Positions 1 to 7,115 of a DNA stretch of 35,007 nucleotides are shown here, piece by piece. The translations under genes were made by a program, and so were the position numbers. The stretch is from Alphaproteobacteria bacterium (lineage in GTDB: Bacteria; Pseudomonadota; Alphaproteobacteria; Rs-D84), in contig JAFXFG010000013.1 of assembly GCA_017520675.1 (NCBI GenBank), positions 1 through 35,007 of the forward strand, written 5' to 3'. Position 1 is the first letter of the stretch, and every line of letters starts with the position of its first letter. The notes under the pieces were generated by a model. It searched no databases. It saw only the letters and a list, made by a program, of their open reading frames with translations, and had not been told where the DNA came from.

Positions 1-164
1 GAACTAAACGCAAAATAATTTACCAATTCCCAAGGTTTATATTTTGCCGTATGTATTGAATATCCTGCATTATGTTGCGTTAGTCGTTTTTTTAAATCAT
101 CAGTTTGCCCGATGTATTTTTGTTCTGGATGGGAAATGCTTTTTATAAGATAGACATAAAACAT
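1..164 (-). CDS. GIY-YIG nuclease superfamily protein, 5' part (3' end outside window)
   Basis: Reading the minus strand from an ATG at 164 gives 54 codons with no stop before the window edge, so only the N-terminal part is visible. It starts M-F-Y-V-Y-L-I-K-S and continues with K-Y-I-G-Q-T and L-K-K-R-L-T-Q-H-N. This is the pattern of the small (about 80-100 residue) UPF0213/YhbQ-type GIY-YIG proteins: the 'VYL' strand stands for GIY, then 'YIG', then the Arg-containing helix and the H-N motif. Such proteins are single-domain putative endonucleases of uncertain biological role. An AGGA ribosome-binding site lies about 9 bases upstream of the ATG, at the edge of a hairpin that begins at 179. 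The catalytic glutamate region is expected beyond the window edge and cannot be checked. The family call is fairly secure; the function is not known. Confidence 0.75.
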   Translation of the reverse strand, partial: MFYVYLIKSISHPEQKYIGQTDDLKKRLTQHNAGYSIHTAKYKPWELVNYFAFS

Positions 165-178
165 TTGATTTTTATTCC

Positions 179-388
179 TGTCCGCCTACGCCAAGGCTAC
201 GGTGGACACTACTTCGCGATAACTGCTTCGTCCGTGTGGCCCGCCACACGAAGCGTCGCAGACGCGAAGTGTGGTTGGGGCGCACTCAATTCCCTCGGCT
301 ATCGCCTGCGGGGCATTCCTGACGGTTTGACTACGCAATACTTGTCAAACCTACTCATTGTCGAACCGGCAACTGACGTTGCAGATTA
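179..388. repeat. Cluster of short inverted repeats between GIY-YIG gene and tRNA-Gln
   Basis: This gene-free stretch holds at least four potential hairpins: tgtccgcc (179-186) with ggtggaca (201-208); acttcgcg (211-218) with cgcgaagt (263-270), enclosing gtgtgg/ccacac (234-239/244-249); ggtttgac (324-331) with gtcaaacc (344-351), perfect; and gcaac/gttgc around 369-382. Base composition is clearly richer in GC than the neighbouring genes. No convincing protein is encoded. The first hairpin looks like the palindromic intergenic elements scattered in many bacterial genomes, often near GIY-YIG genes; that link is an impression, not a proven match. Confidence 0.6.
272..285 (-). repeat. 14-bp direct copy of the tRNA-Gln 3' end
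   Basis: The 14 bases at 272-285 are identical to 442-455, which are the acceptor-stem 3' strand, discriminator base and CCA of tRNA-Gln, in the same orientation. Upstream of this block the two sequences diverge, so only the tRNA tail is duplicated. This is what an attachment-site remnant of a tRNA-targeting integrase would look like, or a leftover of a decayed tRNA copy. No integrase is visible in the 156 bases between them. Confidence 0.55.
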
Positions 389-413
389 CGAACCTTGGCC
401 CCGTCCAATATTA

Positions 414-435
414 AAACGCCCCAAAAGGGGCGTTT
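414..435 (-). terminator. Intrinsic terminator of tRNA-Gln
   Basis: A perfect 9-bp stem (aaacgcccc, 414-422; ggggcgttt, 427-435) with a 4-base loop lies directly downstream of the minus-strand tRNA. On the minus strand the right side of the stem runs into TTTTAATATT, giving the U-run. The stem also carries T residues in the plus direction. Confidence 0.8.
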
Positions 436-441
436 GAATAT

Positions 442-515
442 TGGTTGGGGCGCACGGATTCGAACCATGATAAAGAGAACCAAAATCTCTTGTCCTACCA
501 TTAGACGACACCCCA
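442..515 (-). tRNA. tRNA-Gln (anticodon UUG)
   Basis: The minus strand folds as a 74-nt tRNA including an encoded CCA. The acceptor stem is TGGGGTG/CGCCCCA (one G-U pair) and the discriminator base is A. The D-arm contains GTCTAATGGTAGGAC. The anticodon stem AGAGA/TCTCT closes the loop TTTTGGT, so positions 34-36 are TTG. The T-arm CATGG/CCGTG carries the loop TTCGAAT. Anticodon and the TGGGG start both fit glutamine. A terminator follows at 414-435 and a promoter precedes it at 528-555. Confidence 0.95.
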
Positions 516-527
516 ATAACTTAGTCG

Positions 528-555
528 ATTATAATTATTTTTATAACCTTTGCAA
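528..555 (-). promoter_or_regulatory. Promoter of tRNA-Gln
   Basis: On the minus strand a -35 box TTGCAA (550-555) and a -10 box TATAAT (528-533) are separated by 16 bp, with the -10 box 12 bases upstream of the tRNA. It matches the TTGCA-type promoters seen at other genes in this window. Confidence 0.75.
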
Positions 556-596
556 GTCTTTTTAATCTTTTATTTTCTTTTTTAGGAAAAAAGTGC

Positions 597-630
597 TTGC
601 ATTAAATTCATTAAAATATATAATCATTAA
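597..630 (+). promoter_or_regulatory. Promoter of the efflux operon with CATTAA repeats
   Basis: The -35 box TTGCAT (597-602) and -10 box TATAAT (619-624) are 16 bp apart. Three copies of CATTAA lie at 600-605, 609-614 and 625-630, overlapping the -35 box, the spacer and the position just after the -10 box. They could be contacts for the MarR-type regulator encoded next, as these regulators commonly repress their own operons. No long perfect palindrome is present, so the operator role is inference. Confidence 0.6.
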
Positions 631-676
631 GTTTTTTAACAATTCTTTATACCAATGCATTATATAGGAGTTTTTT

Positions 677-1126
677 ATGGCACGCAAGGAATTTGTTCGT
701 TTGTTGGAATCTAATATCTGGACTTTTGACAGATTGGCCGACAAAATCCGCATGGAACGCAGCGAAATCACAGGTTATCCGCGACAATTAACCTATATCT
801 TGGTGCGCCTGCATCAGGGTGGCGCAGCACGATTGAAGGATATCGCAAGACGCGAACATGTGTCCGCACCAAATTTATGTGCTGCCTTTCGAAAACTGGA
901 ACAAGATGGTTATGTAGTCAGAACAATTGATGAAAACGACCGCAGAAACACTTGGTATTGCGTGTCGCCATCAGGGACAGAATTAGCGCTGCATGCGATG
1001 AACTTGTTCAGAATGGGGGTTGAAAAAATGTTCGCTGGGATTTCACAGGACGATGAAAAACGACTGACAGATGCATTGCGTACTATGAAAGAAGTTCTTA
1101 ATAATATGGAGTTGGATAATGAATAA
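677..1126 (+). CDS. MarR-family transcriptional regulator
   Basis: A 149-residue protein of the size usual for MarR regulators. It has an N-terminal dimerisation helix and a winged helix-turn-helix at about residues 35-95. The recognition-helix part reads ARREHVSAPNLCAAFRKLEQ, followed by the wing D-G-Y-V-V-R-T-I-D-E-N-D-R-R-N-T, where the D..DRR pattern is typical of the family. A C-terminal helix completes the dimer interface. AGGAG lies 6 bases before the ATG. The downstream tolC-like gene begins inside its last codons (8-bp overlap), so the regulator leads an efflux operon and very probably controls it. MarR proteins generally repress until a small ligand binds; the ligand here is unknown. 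Confidence 0.88.
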   Translation: MARKEFVRLLESNIWTFDRLADKIRMERSEITGYPRQLTYILVRLHQGGAARLKDIARREHVSAPNLCAAFRKLEQDGYVVRTIDENDRRNTWYCVSPSGTELALHAMNLFRMGVEKMFAGISQDDEKRLTDALRTMKEVLNNMELDNE

Positions 1127-2450
1127 AAAATATGTTGTGTCTTTGTTTGGCGCACTGTGTATTGGATTGTTCTGCGCGCCTGTTGATGCACTGGACTTGT
1201 CCTTGAAAGATGCAGTTGAAAAAATTTCTGCGGAATCAAATGATTTGAAAAAAGCAGATGCTAACCTTAAAAAGGCTGAGGCCTCGTTAGATTCTGCAAA
1301 CGCAAACCGTTGGTTTAAATTAGACGGAACAGTTTCTTATATGAGTATGGTTAATGTCGAAAAGCCTTTTAGAAACAACTCTATGAATTTACCACCAGAA
1401 TTAGGGGGTATCTTGGCAGATGCGTTTGATATGAATGTTGCTGACATCGAAATCCCAGATAATATCTTTCAAGCAGGCCTTTCGTTGACACAGCCCATCT
1501 ATACTTTTGGAAAAATTGGTAATGCAGTTAAGTCTGTTAAATCTGCAATAAAAATGTCTGAGTCAGCCAAGGAATTAACCAGACGCGAAGTCGTTTATGC
1601 GGCAGCAAACTTGTACTGGACAGCAAAAATGACAGACGAAATTGTAAAATTATCTGAGCGCGATTTGAAAAATGCACGAAATGCAAAAAAAAGCCTGACA
1701 GCAGCAGGACGCGCACATCGCAGTAATTTGCTAAAAATCGAATCTGATATTGCAACCAAGGAAATCAATGTTTCTGATGCTAAGTTCAATCGCGATACTG
1801 CGCACAGAATGCTGAAAATTATGGCGGGCATTGATATTAACGAAGAACTTAACCTGACCGATAATTTTCCAAATGAATTCGGGGCGATTGATGCAAAAAA
1901 ATTGCAAAGCACACCAGAATGGGATATCTTGGACCAGCAGGTAAAAATGTATGAAGATTTGGCACGTTCTAAGCAGGCAAACGCATATCCTACACTGGCT
2001 GCGACCGCGTCTTATAGTTATATGTCAATGGCAGGTGATGTAGGCCATATGTTCGATAAAAAGGGTAGTCAATCTGCATACTGGGGCGTTGCGTTACAAG
2101 TTCCAATCTTTAACGGCGGATTAAACAAGGCAAACGCAACTGTCGAGGCAATGAATGCAATTGCCGCACGCGAAGATTTAGACAAAGCAAAAAAATTAAC
2201 CACTGAAAAATACGAAAACGCAATTACACAATATAATCGTCTGCGTGGAAATTTATCAACCCTGTCCAAGGCACGCGATTTGGCAGCACAAACATATACT
2301 CTGTCGCAAAATCGATTTGCATCCGGACAAACATCCGCTGTTGAATTGGCAGATGTTTCCGCAGGACTATATCAACTGGATTTAGCCTTGTTGAATACTA
2401 AATACAATATTCTAATGTCGGCAGAATCTATTAAAAAGTTAGGTGAATAA
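1119..2450 (+). CDS. TolC-family outer-membrane efflux channel
   Basis: A 443-residue protein with a signal peptide (M-N-K-K-Y-V-V-S-L-F-G-A-L-C-I-G-L-F-C-A, likely cleaved after about V-D-A at residue 25). Two outer-membrane-efflux-protein halves follow, each with long Ala/Lys/Glu/Asn-rich helices (about residues 35-65, 150-240, 340-440). Both halves contain the short beta strands of the barrel, for example the F-Q-A-G-L-S-L-T-Q-P-I-Y-T-F-G-K type motif near 120-135 and Y-W-G-V-A-L-Q-V-P-I-F-N-G-G near 320. The 'LTQPIY..G' and 'VPIFNGG' signatures are characteristic of TolC-like channels, which form trimers across the outer membrane and periplasm. ATG overlaps the marR stop region with GGAG upstream. 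The stop codon is followed at once by the adaptor gene. Confidence 0.92.
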   Translation: MNKKYVVSLFGALCIGLFCAPVDALDLSLKDAVEKISAESNDLKKADANLKKAEASLDSANANRWFKLDGTVSYMSMVNVEKPFRNNSMNLPPELGGILADAFDMNVADIEIPDNIFQAGLSLTQPIYTFGKIGNAVKSVKSAIKMSESAKELTRREVVYAAANLYWTAKMTDEIVKLSERDLKNARNAKKSLTAAGRAHRSNLLKIESDIATKEINVSDAKFNRDTAHRMLKIMAGIDINEELNLTDNFPNEFGAIDAKKLQSTPEWDILDQQVKMYEDLARSKQANAYPTLAATASYSYMSMAGDVGHMFDKKGSQSAYWGVALQVPIFNGGLNKANATVEAMNAIAAREDLDKAKKLTTEKYENAITQYNRLRGNLSTLSKARDLAAQTYTLSQNRFASGQTSAVELADVSAGLYQLDLALLNTKYNILMSAESIKKLGE

Positions 2451-2451
2451 G

Positions 2452-3051
2452 ATGGAAAAAATTGAGAAAATAATTCATTCAAAGAAATTTAAACATGGGT
2501 TTTTCGTTGCCTTTATTGTCGCAATGAGCGCATGGGCCACTTTTAGATTCGCAACAATCGCATCTGAAAATGCACGCGATGTGTATAATATTGCACGCGT
2601 TTATCAGACAGATGGCGCAACAGTTGAAACACTAATTGCAGAAATAAAATCAGGTACTTTGTATGAACCACTGTCTGTAAAAGATAATCGTGCATATGTT
2701 TCTGCATCACGTGCACAGGCACTGGAAGCAGGACAACGCGTTGGTAGTGGCACAATAAAATCTGTTTCACGCAGGCTGGATTTGAACACAGGTATGTATG
2801 TCGTTAGAACAACAGATGTTAATGACGGCTTGCAATTCGCAGAATTTACATCAGATGGTATCTTTGTACCGTTGTATGCAATCAAAAACAACCAGGTCTT
2901 TGTTGCAGAAAACGGTGTCGCAGTACCACGTAATGTCGTTGTTAAATATCAAGACTCTGAAAACGCGATGATTTCAGAAGGATTGAACCAAGGCGATGTT
3001 GTTATACTGTCAACAATAAATGCAGGCGAAAAAGTTAAATTAAAAAATTAA
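2452..3051 (+). CDS. Truncated-architecture RND membrane-fusion (periplasmic adaptor) protein
   Basis: A 199-residue protein, about half the length of ordinary RND adaptors (about 350-400). It has a membrane anchor at residues 15-37. The remainder matches only the C-terminal part of the family: a beta-barrel segment with the pattern V-G-S-G-T-I-K-S-V-S-R-R-L-D-L-N-T-G, then a membrane-proximal segment with V-P-L-Y-A-I, V-A-V-P-R-N-V-V-V and a G-L-N-Q-G-D-V-V-I closing strand. The alpha-hairpin that contacts TolC and the lipoyl half-motifs that flank it are not recognisable. The ATG at 2452 is preferred over an in-frame GTG at 2443 because AGGTGA (2441-2446) sits 5 bases before the ATG. It is coupled tightly to the tolC-like gene and precedes the pump. 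The family assignment rests on context and the C-terminal pattern. Confidence 0.75.
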   Translation: MEKIEKIIHSKKFKHGFFVAFIVAMSAWATFRFATIASENARDVYNIARVYQTDGATVETLIAEIKSGTLYEPLSVKDNRAYVSASRAQALEAGQRVGSGTIKSVSRRLDLNTGMYVVRTTDVNDGLQFAEFTSDGIFVPLYAIKNNQVFVAENGVAVPRNVVVKYQDSENAMISEGLNQGDVVILSTINAGEKVKLKN

Positions 3052-3069
3052 TCACACAAGGGGTATATC

Positions 3070-6000
3070 ATGTTAAAGTTTTTTGTACGCAGACCTATTA
3101 CTACACTGATGTTCGTTCTGGTTTGGGTTGTTTTGGGACTGGTTTCGTTCCCAAAAATGAATATCGAACGCGCACCATCCGTTGACTTTCCAATGGTTAC
3201 AGCAACTTTTGTGTATCCAGGCGCATCACCAGAAGAACTGGAATCACAGGTTATAAAACGCGCAGAAGACGCAATATCAGAGGTTTCTGAGTTAAAGTCA
3301 ATCACATCGTATGTTTTTGAAAACAGCGGTATGGTAATGGCTGAATTTAATTTAGGCGCAAATGTTAATGATAAATCAACAGAAATAAAAAATAAGTTGG
3401 ATTCTTTGCGTATGGAATTTCCAACCGATATGGAACAACCAATGGTTGAAAAATTAAACCCATTGGAAGAATCTGTGGTGGATATAGTTTTAACAGGCGC
3501 AGATGCACGCGATTTAGAAGAATATGTGGATGATGTGCTATCTACCAAAATCACCGCTGTAAAGGGTGTCGCAAGCGTGTCTGTGTTCGGTGGACGCGAA
3601 CGCGCGGTCCGTATCGCAATGAATCCAGATACAATGGCAGCAAATGGTATTACTGTTATGGATGTCGTATCCGCGTTGGGGGCACATAACTTGAATGTTC
3701 CTGGGGGAAAAATCGAAACAAGTCGCAATTCTTCAAATGTTAGATTTATCGGTGAATTCGCTTCTGTGGCAGATATAGAAAATCTGCACCTAACAACCGC
3801 AGAAGGTAATAATTTTGTCTTGTCTGATATTGCAACAATTACAGATGCGGCACGCGATGTCGAAAATGGCGCACGATACAATGGAAAGCCTGTTGTTATC
3901 GCATCTGTTGTAAAGTCATCGGATGGTAATGCAATAAAAATTTCACAGGCGCTGCATGAAAAACTGCCAGAATTCCAAGCAGATTTAACACGCAGATTCC
4001 CAGATGCACAAATGACAATTACTTCTGATTCTTCGATATCCATTTCAGATGAAACAGACAGCACAATTAATGGTATTATTTTGGGTGTTATATTGACTGT
4101 CTTGGTGTTATTGGTATTTACACGAAATTGGCGTTCAACGGTTATTGCAGGTGTCGTGATTCCTGCATCCTTGGTTGCTGGGTTCTTCTTTATGGACGGG
4201 TCTGGTTTTACGATTAATGCAATGACACTGTTGGCATATTCGTCTGCGTTGGGAACACTGGTGTCAAACGCGATTATTTTGATAGAAGCAGCATTACTGG
4301 AAATGCGTGCAGGAAAAAATCCAGAAGATGCCGCAATTGATGGAACAAAGAAAGTGGCTGTATCAGTGTTGGCAGGTGTCGGAACAAATGTCGTAGTGTT
4401 CTTGCCTTTGGCATTTATGGGCGGTATTGTCGGACAATTTATGGTGCAATTTGGATTGACTGTTGTGTACCTGACTTTGTTGTCTTTGATGTTCTCGTTC
4501 ACACTAACACCAATGATGATTGCAAAATTCTTGCGCTTGACCGGTAAAAAACAACAAGTAAAAAAGGTCGAACAGAAAAACGATAAAAGCAGTTGGTTGC
4601 GCCGCTGGTACGAATTTCAAATCGCACACCCTTGGCGCGTAATTGGACTGGTGGTGATGATATTTATCGGTTCGGTTATGTTAATGCGATTTGTAGGAAA
4701 TGAATTTTCGCCTTCGACAGATGCTAATGAAATATCAATCACAGCACGCGCACCAATGGGGGCAACATTCGATAAGTCTGAAAACATCGCAATCGAAATT
4801 GAAAAGCGTCTGGCTCAATTCCCTGAGATAAAAGCAACAACAGTTAAAATCGGCGACCAAGGACTGCAAAATATTGATGTAACAGTTGAATTGGTGGATG
4901 TTTCTGAACGCAGTATTTCTGATAAAAAATTGGCACAAAAAATATTGCCAACTTTGGCAGACATCGCAGATGTTGAAATACAAATCAAGGCAGGTGAAGC
5001 CTTGTCATCAGGCGCAACATCTGATCTGGTATTAAATGTGTTCGGTGAAAATGATGTTTTGCGCGAAGAATATGCAAATAAATTAATCGATGCAATTAAC
5101 CAAATACCAGAAGTACAATCCGCAGTGCGCGCACAACAAGTGCCACCAATGGAAACTCAATTTATCCCAGACCAAGAAAAAATGAATTTCTGGGGTGTAC
5201 AAAATTCATATGCAGGAACAACTTTGCGTACGGCACTGTTCGGTAATGACACTTATAAATACAAAGAAAATGGCGAAGAATATCCAATTATCTTGGAATT
5301 CGCAAAGCCGTTTAAAAACGCAACTTTGTTTGATAATGTTTATGTCAACTCTCAAAAGGGTATGGTACCAATGTCTGCGTTGGGCGAAGTCAAAATGGAA
5401 CGCGCAACATCTGATATTAGACGCAAGGACAAAAATAGATTAACAGAAATTGATATCAATATCGGTAAATCTACAATGGGACCTGTACAGACAAAAGTCC
5501 AATCCGTAATCAATGAAATGGAATGGGAAGCAGGATATTATGCAACATTTGGTGGTATGTCCGAAGTACAGGGTGAAAGTACACAAGAAATTGGTACAGC
5601 ATTCTTGTTGGCAACAATCTTGACCTATATGTTGTTGGCAGCCATATTGAATTCTTTGGCACACCCATTAACAATTGCAACATCAATCTTGACAAGTTTT
5701 GCGGGTGTATTTGTGCTGATGTTCTTGTCCGGCGCAACAATGAATGTTGGGGCAATGTTGGCCTTTGTTATGTTGGTCGGTTTGGTTGTGAATAATAATA
5801 TCTTGGTGTTAGAACCTGCAATCAATCGTATCAATAATGGTGAAGATGCACACAGTGCATTGTGGCATGAATTAAAAGAAAAAAAGAATATGGTTTTGAT
5901 GACTTCTATTGCGGTTATCGCAGGTATGGTGCCACAGTTGTGGTCTGCTGACGGTATGAAGGTCGCAATGGGTGCAGTTATGATTGGTGGTATGTTGGCC

Positions 6001-6087
6001 AGTTTAGTCTGGACATTCACTTTGACCCCTGCACTGTTCTTTTTAATTGAACGCGCACGCAAGTGGAAACCAGGTTCAAAAAAATAA
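3070..6087 (+). CDS. RND-family (AcrB/HAE1-like) inner-membrane transporter with atypical relay residues
   Basis: A 1005-residue protein with the classical two-fold RND layout: TM1 at about 11-28, a large periplasmic loop to about 330, TM2-6 (about 333-490), TM7 (about 522-540), a second periplasmic loop and TM8-12 (about 842-995). The family pattern is clear, including F-F-V-R-R-P-I-T-T at the start, the 'YPGASPEELE' porter motif and F-S-P-S-T-D after TM7. The essential proton-relay positions are unusual: the TM4 pair usually Asp-Asp is Ser399-Asn400, the TM10 Lys is Asn908, and the Arg of the later R-L-R-P motif aligns with Asn940. Transport substrate is unknown. The last gene of the marR-tolC-adaptor operon, followed by a strong terminator. 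The minus strand also has a 484-codon open frame across this gene, which is composition-driven. Confidence 0.93.
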   Translation: MLKFFVRRPITTLMFVLVWVVLGLVSFPKMNIERAPSVDFPMVTATFVYPGASPEELESQVIKRAEDAISEVSELKSITSYVFENSGMVMAEFNLGANVNDKSTEIKNKLDSLRMEFPTDMEQPMVEKLNPLEESVVDIVLTGADARDLEEYVDDVLSTKITAVKGVASVSVFGGRERAVRIAMNPDTMAANGITVMDVVSALGAHNLNVPGGKIETSRNSSNVRFIGEFASVADIENLHLTTAEGNNFVLSDIATITDAARDVENGARYNGKPVVIASVVKSSDGNAIKISQALHEKLPEFQADLTRRFPDAQMTITSDSSISISDETDSTINGIILGVILTVLVLLVFTRNWRSTVIAGVVIPASLVAGFFFMDGSGFTINAMTLLAYSSALGTLVSNAIILIEAALLEMRAGKNPEDAAIDGTKKVAVSVLAGVGTNVVVFLPLAFMGGIVGQFMVQFGLTVVYLTLLSLMFSFTLTPMMIAKFLRLTGKKQQVKKVEQKNDKSSWLRRWYEFQIAHPWRVIGLVVMIFIGSVMLMRFVGNEFSPSTDANEISITARAPMGATFDKSENIAIEIEKRLAQFPEIKATTVKIGDQGLQNIDVTVELVDVSERSISDKKLAQKILPTLADIADVEIQIKAGEALSSGATSDLVLNVFGENDVLREEYANKLIDAINQIPEVQSAVRAQQVPPMETQFIPDQEKMNFWGVQNSYAGTTLRTALFGNDTYKYKENGEEYPIILEFAKPFKNATLFDNVYVNSQKGMVPMSALGEVKMERATSDIRRKDKNRLTEIDINIGKSTMGPVQTKVQSVINEMEWEAGYYATFGGMSEVQGESTQEIGTAFLLATILTYMLLAAILNSLAHPLTIATSILTSFAGVFVLMFLSGATMNVGAMLAFVMLVGLVVNNNILVLEPAINRINNGEDAHSALWHELKEKKNMVLMTSIAVIAGMVPQLWSADGMKVAMGAVMIGGMLASLVWTFTLTPALFFLIERARKWKPGSKK

Positions 6088-6096
6088 TACAAATAT

Positions 6097-6125
6097 AATC
6101 CCCCATAATTTTGGGGGATTTTTTA
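6097..6125 (+). terminator. Intrinsic terminator of the efflux operon
   Basis: Stem aatccccc (6097-6104) pairs with gggggatt (6113-6120) around an 8-base loop and runs into a T-rich tract to 6125, 9 bases after the transporter stop codon. Confidence 0.92.
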
Positions 6126-6129
6126 TACC

Positions 6130-6157
6130 TTGCAGAAATTCGTACGATAGTTATAAT
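6130..6157 (+). promoter_or_regulatory. Promoter of the HAD phosphatase gene
   Basis: TTGCAG (6130-6135) and TATAAT (6152-6157) are 16 bp apart, just after the efflux terminator, with the gene's ATG 28 bases further on. Confidence 0.7.
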
Positions 6158-6184
6158 TCAAAATAATCATATAAAAGGATTTTT

Positions 6185-6781
6185 ATGTTTAAAAAGGTAA
6201 ATGTTGTTCTGTTTGATTTTGACGGCACACTATCTGGTTTCGATTCCAATGTAAGATTTGCCAGATATTGTATGCGCCACAGTATCAGACCTTGGCTGTT
6301 CCTGCCACTGATTGGTATTTGCGGAATTGTAAGAATATTTAATCCTGATGGTGTTTGGTGGCGTGAAAATATTAGACGCTTTGTTTCGCCAAAACTTATA
6401 AAAAAATTCGCCCCAGGTTTTATCAAAGAACATCGTCGTGAAAGATTTGGTTGGGCACGCGAGCGCGTTCAGGCCGAGCGTGATGCAGGAAATAAAGTTA
6501 TTATGGTATCCGCAAGCCCAGATTATCTGTTGCCGGCATTGGTGCGCGATATGAAGTTTGATGCAGTGTTCTGTTCAAAAACAAATAAAAATAAACCTTG
6601 GAAATATGAATTCTTGTGCTATGGAAAAAATAAAGTTTATGCCATGGATGAATGGGCACGCGAAAATCACTATATACCACGCGTTGTTCGTGCCTATTCA
6701 GACAGTAAATCAGATATACCAATGATGGAAATCGCAGACGAACAAGTATGGATTGATAAAAAAACCGGATTAAGAATATAA
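6185..6781 (+). CDS. HAD-superfamily (subclass IB, SerB-like) phosphatase
   Basis: A 198-residue protein with the ordered HAD motifs. Motif I is F-D-F-D-G-T with nucleophile Asp11 and acid Asp13. A helical cap holds W-W-R-E-N-I-R-R-F at about 58-66. Motif II is V-S-A-S-P-D-Y-L near residue 110, with the family's S-A-S. A Lys region lies near C-Y-G-K-N-K, and motif IV is Y-S-D-S-K-S-D-I-P near 172-180. The S-A-S and D-S..D-x-P-M arrangement is typical of IB-type hydrolases related to phosphoserine phosphatase and of lipid-associated HAD phosphatases; the substrate cannot be read from sequence. AAAAGGA precedes the ATG. A monocistronic or two-gene unit with the small protein after it. Confidence 0.85.
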   Translation: MFKKVNVVLFDFDGTLSGFDSNVRFARYCMRHSIRPWLFLPLIGICGIVRIFNPDGVWWRENIRRFVSPKLIKKFAPGFIKEHRRERFGWARERVQAERDAGNKVIMVSASPDYLLPALVRDMKFDAVFCSKTNKNKPWKYEFLCYGKNKVYAMDEWARENHYIPRVVRAYSDSKSDIPMMEIADEQVWIDKKTGLRI

Positions 6782-6822
6782 ACCCAGTGATTGTCCTGGG
6801 CGCAATATGTTATCATTGTAAT

Positions 6823-7098
6823 ATGATGATACTAGAAACGCTTTTTGATGTACTTAGCGCATCTGTTGGTGCAATTATGGGCGCTGTGTTCGCGTTCTAT
6901 TTAAACCATAAACGCAATAAATCTTTGGCAACAAAATTAATTGTTAATCGACAGACACTGGATAAAATAAAACTGGAAAACCAATCATTGTTAAAGCAAA
7001 TTCAAGACAAGGAAAATCTAATCTTACAGATGCAGATGCAAATCTTGGGCGAAAATCCAGATGCAAAGAAAAAGAAAACTAAAAAGAAAAACGCATAA
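6823..7098 (+). CDS. Small membrane protein with coiled coil and Lys-rich tail
   Basis: No known family recognised. From the ATG at 6823 it is 91 residues: a hydrophobic N-terminal segment (about residues 4-25) ending in Y-L-N-H-K-R-N-K, then an amphipathic heptad-like region (about 35-75, rich in L, I, K, Q, E) and a terminal run K-K-K-K-T-K-K-K-N-A. The likely topology is one N-terminal membrane helix with a basic cytoplasmic coiled coil. An in-frame GTG at 6787 would add 12 residues but has no ribosome-binding site. The ATG has none either and a second ATG follows at once, so the start is uncertain. The short gap after the phosphatase gene suggests possible cotranscription. Confidence 0.6.
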   Translation: MMILETLFDVLSASVGAIMGAVFAFYLNHKRNKSLATKLIVNRQTLDKIKLENQSLLKQIQDKENLILQMQMQILGENPDAKKKKTKKKNA

Positions 7099-7115
7099 TA
7101 TTTATTATGCGTTTT
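7087..7115. terminator. Bidirectional terminator embedded in two convergent gene ends
   Basis: An 11-bp stem (aaaacgcataa, 7087-7097; ttatgcgtttt, 7105-7115) with a 7-base loop includes the last codons of both convergent genes and their stop codons. It has A/T runs on both sides, so it can act in either direction. Confidence 0.8.

Noticed and set aside
105-437. 110-codon plus-strand frame over the hairpin cluster
   Set aside because: It overlaps the GIY-YIG start region in antisense and consists of translated inverted repeats; no ribosome-binding site or family pattern.
3048-4502. 484-codon open frame on the minus strand across the RND gene
   Set aside because: It is antisense to a strongly conserved gene, has no recognisable domain and a composition (Ser/Thr/Ile/Asn rich) expected from reading the opposite strand of this codon usage.
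3070-6087. Heavy-metal (CusA-type) or SecD/F-type identity for the RND gene
   Set aside because: The length, porter motifs and neighbours fit the HAE1/AcrB layout; no metal-binding Met cluster or SecDF motifs were found.
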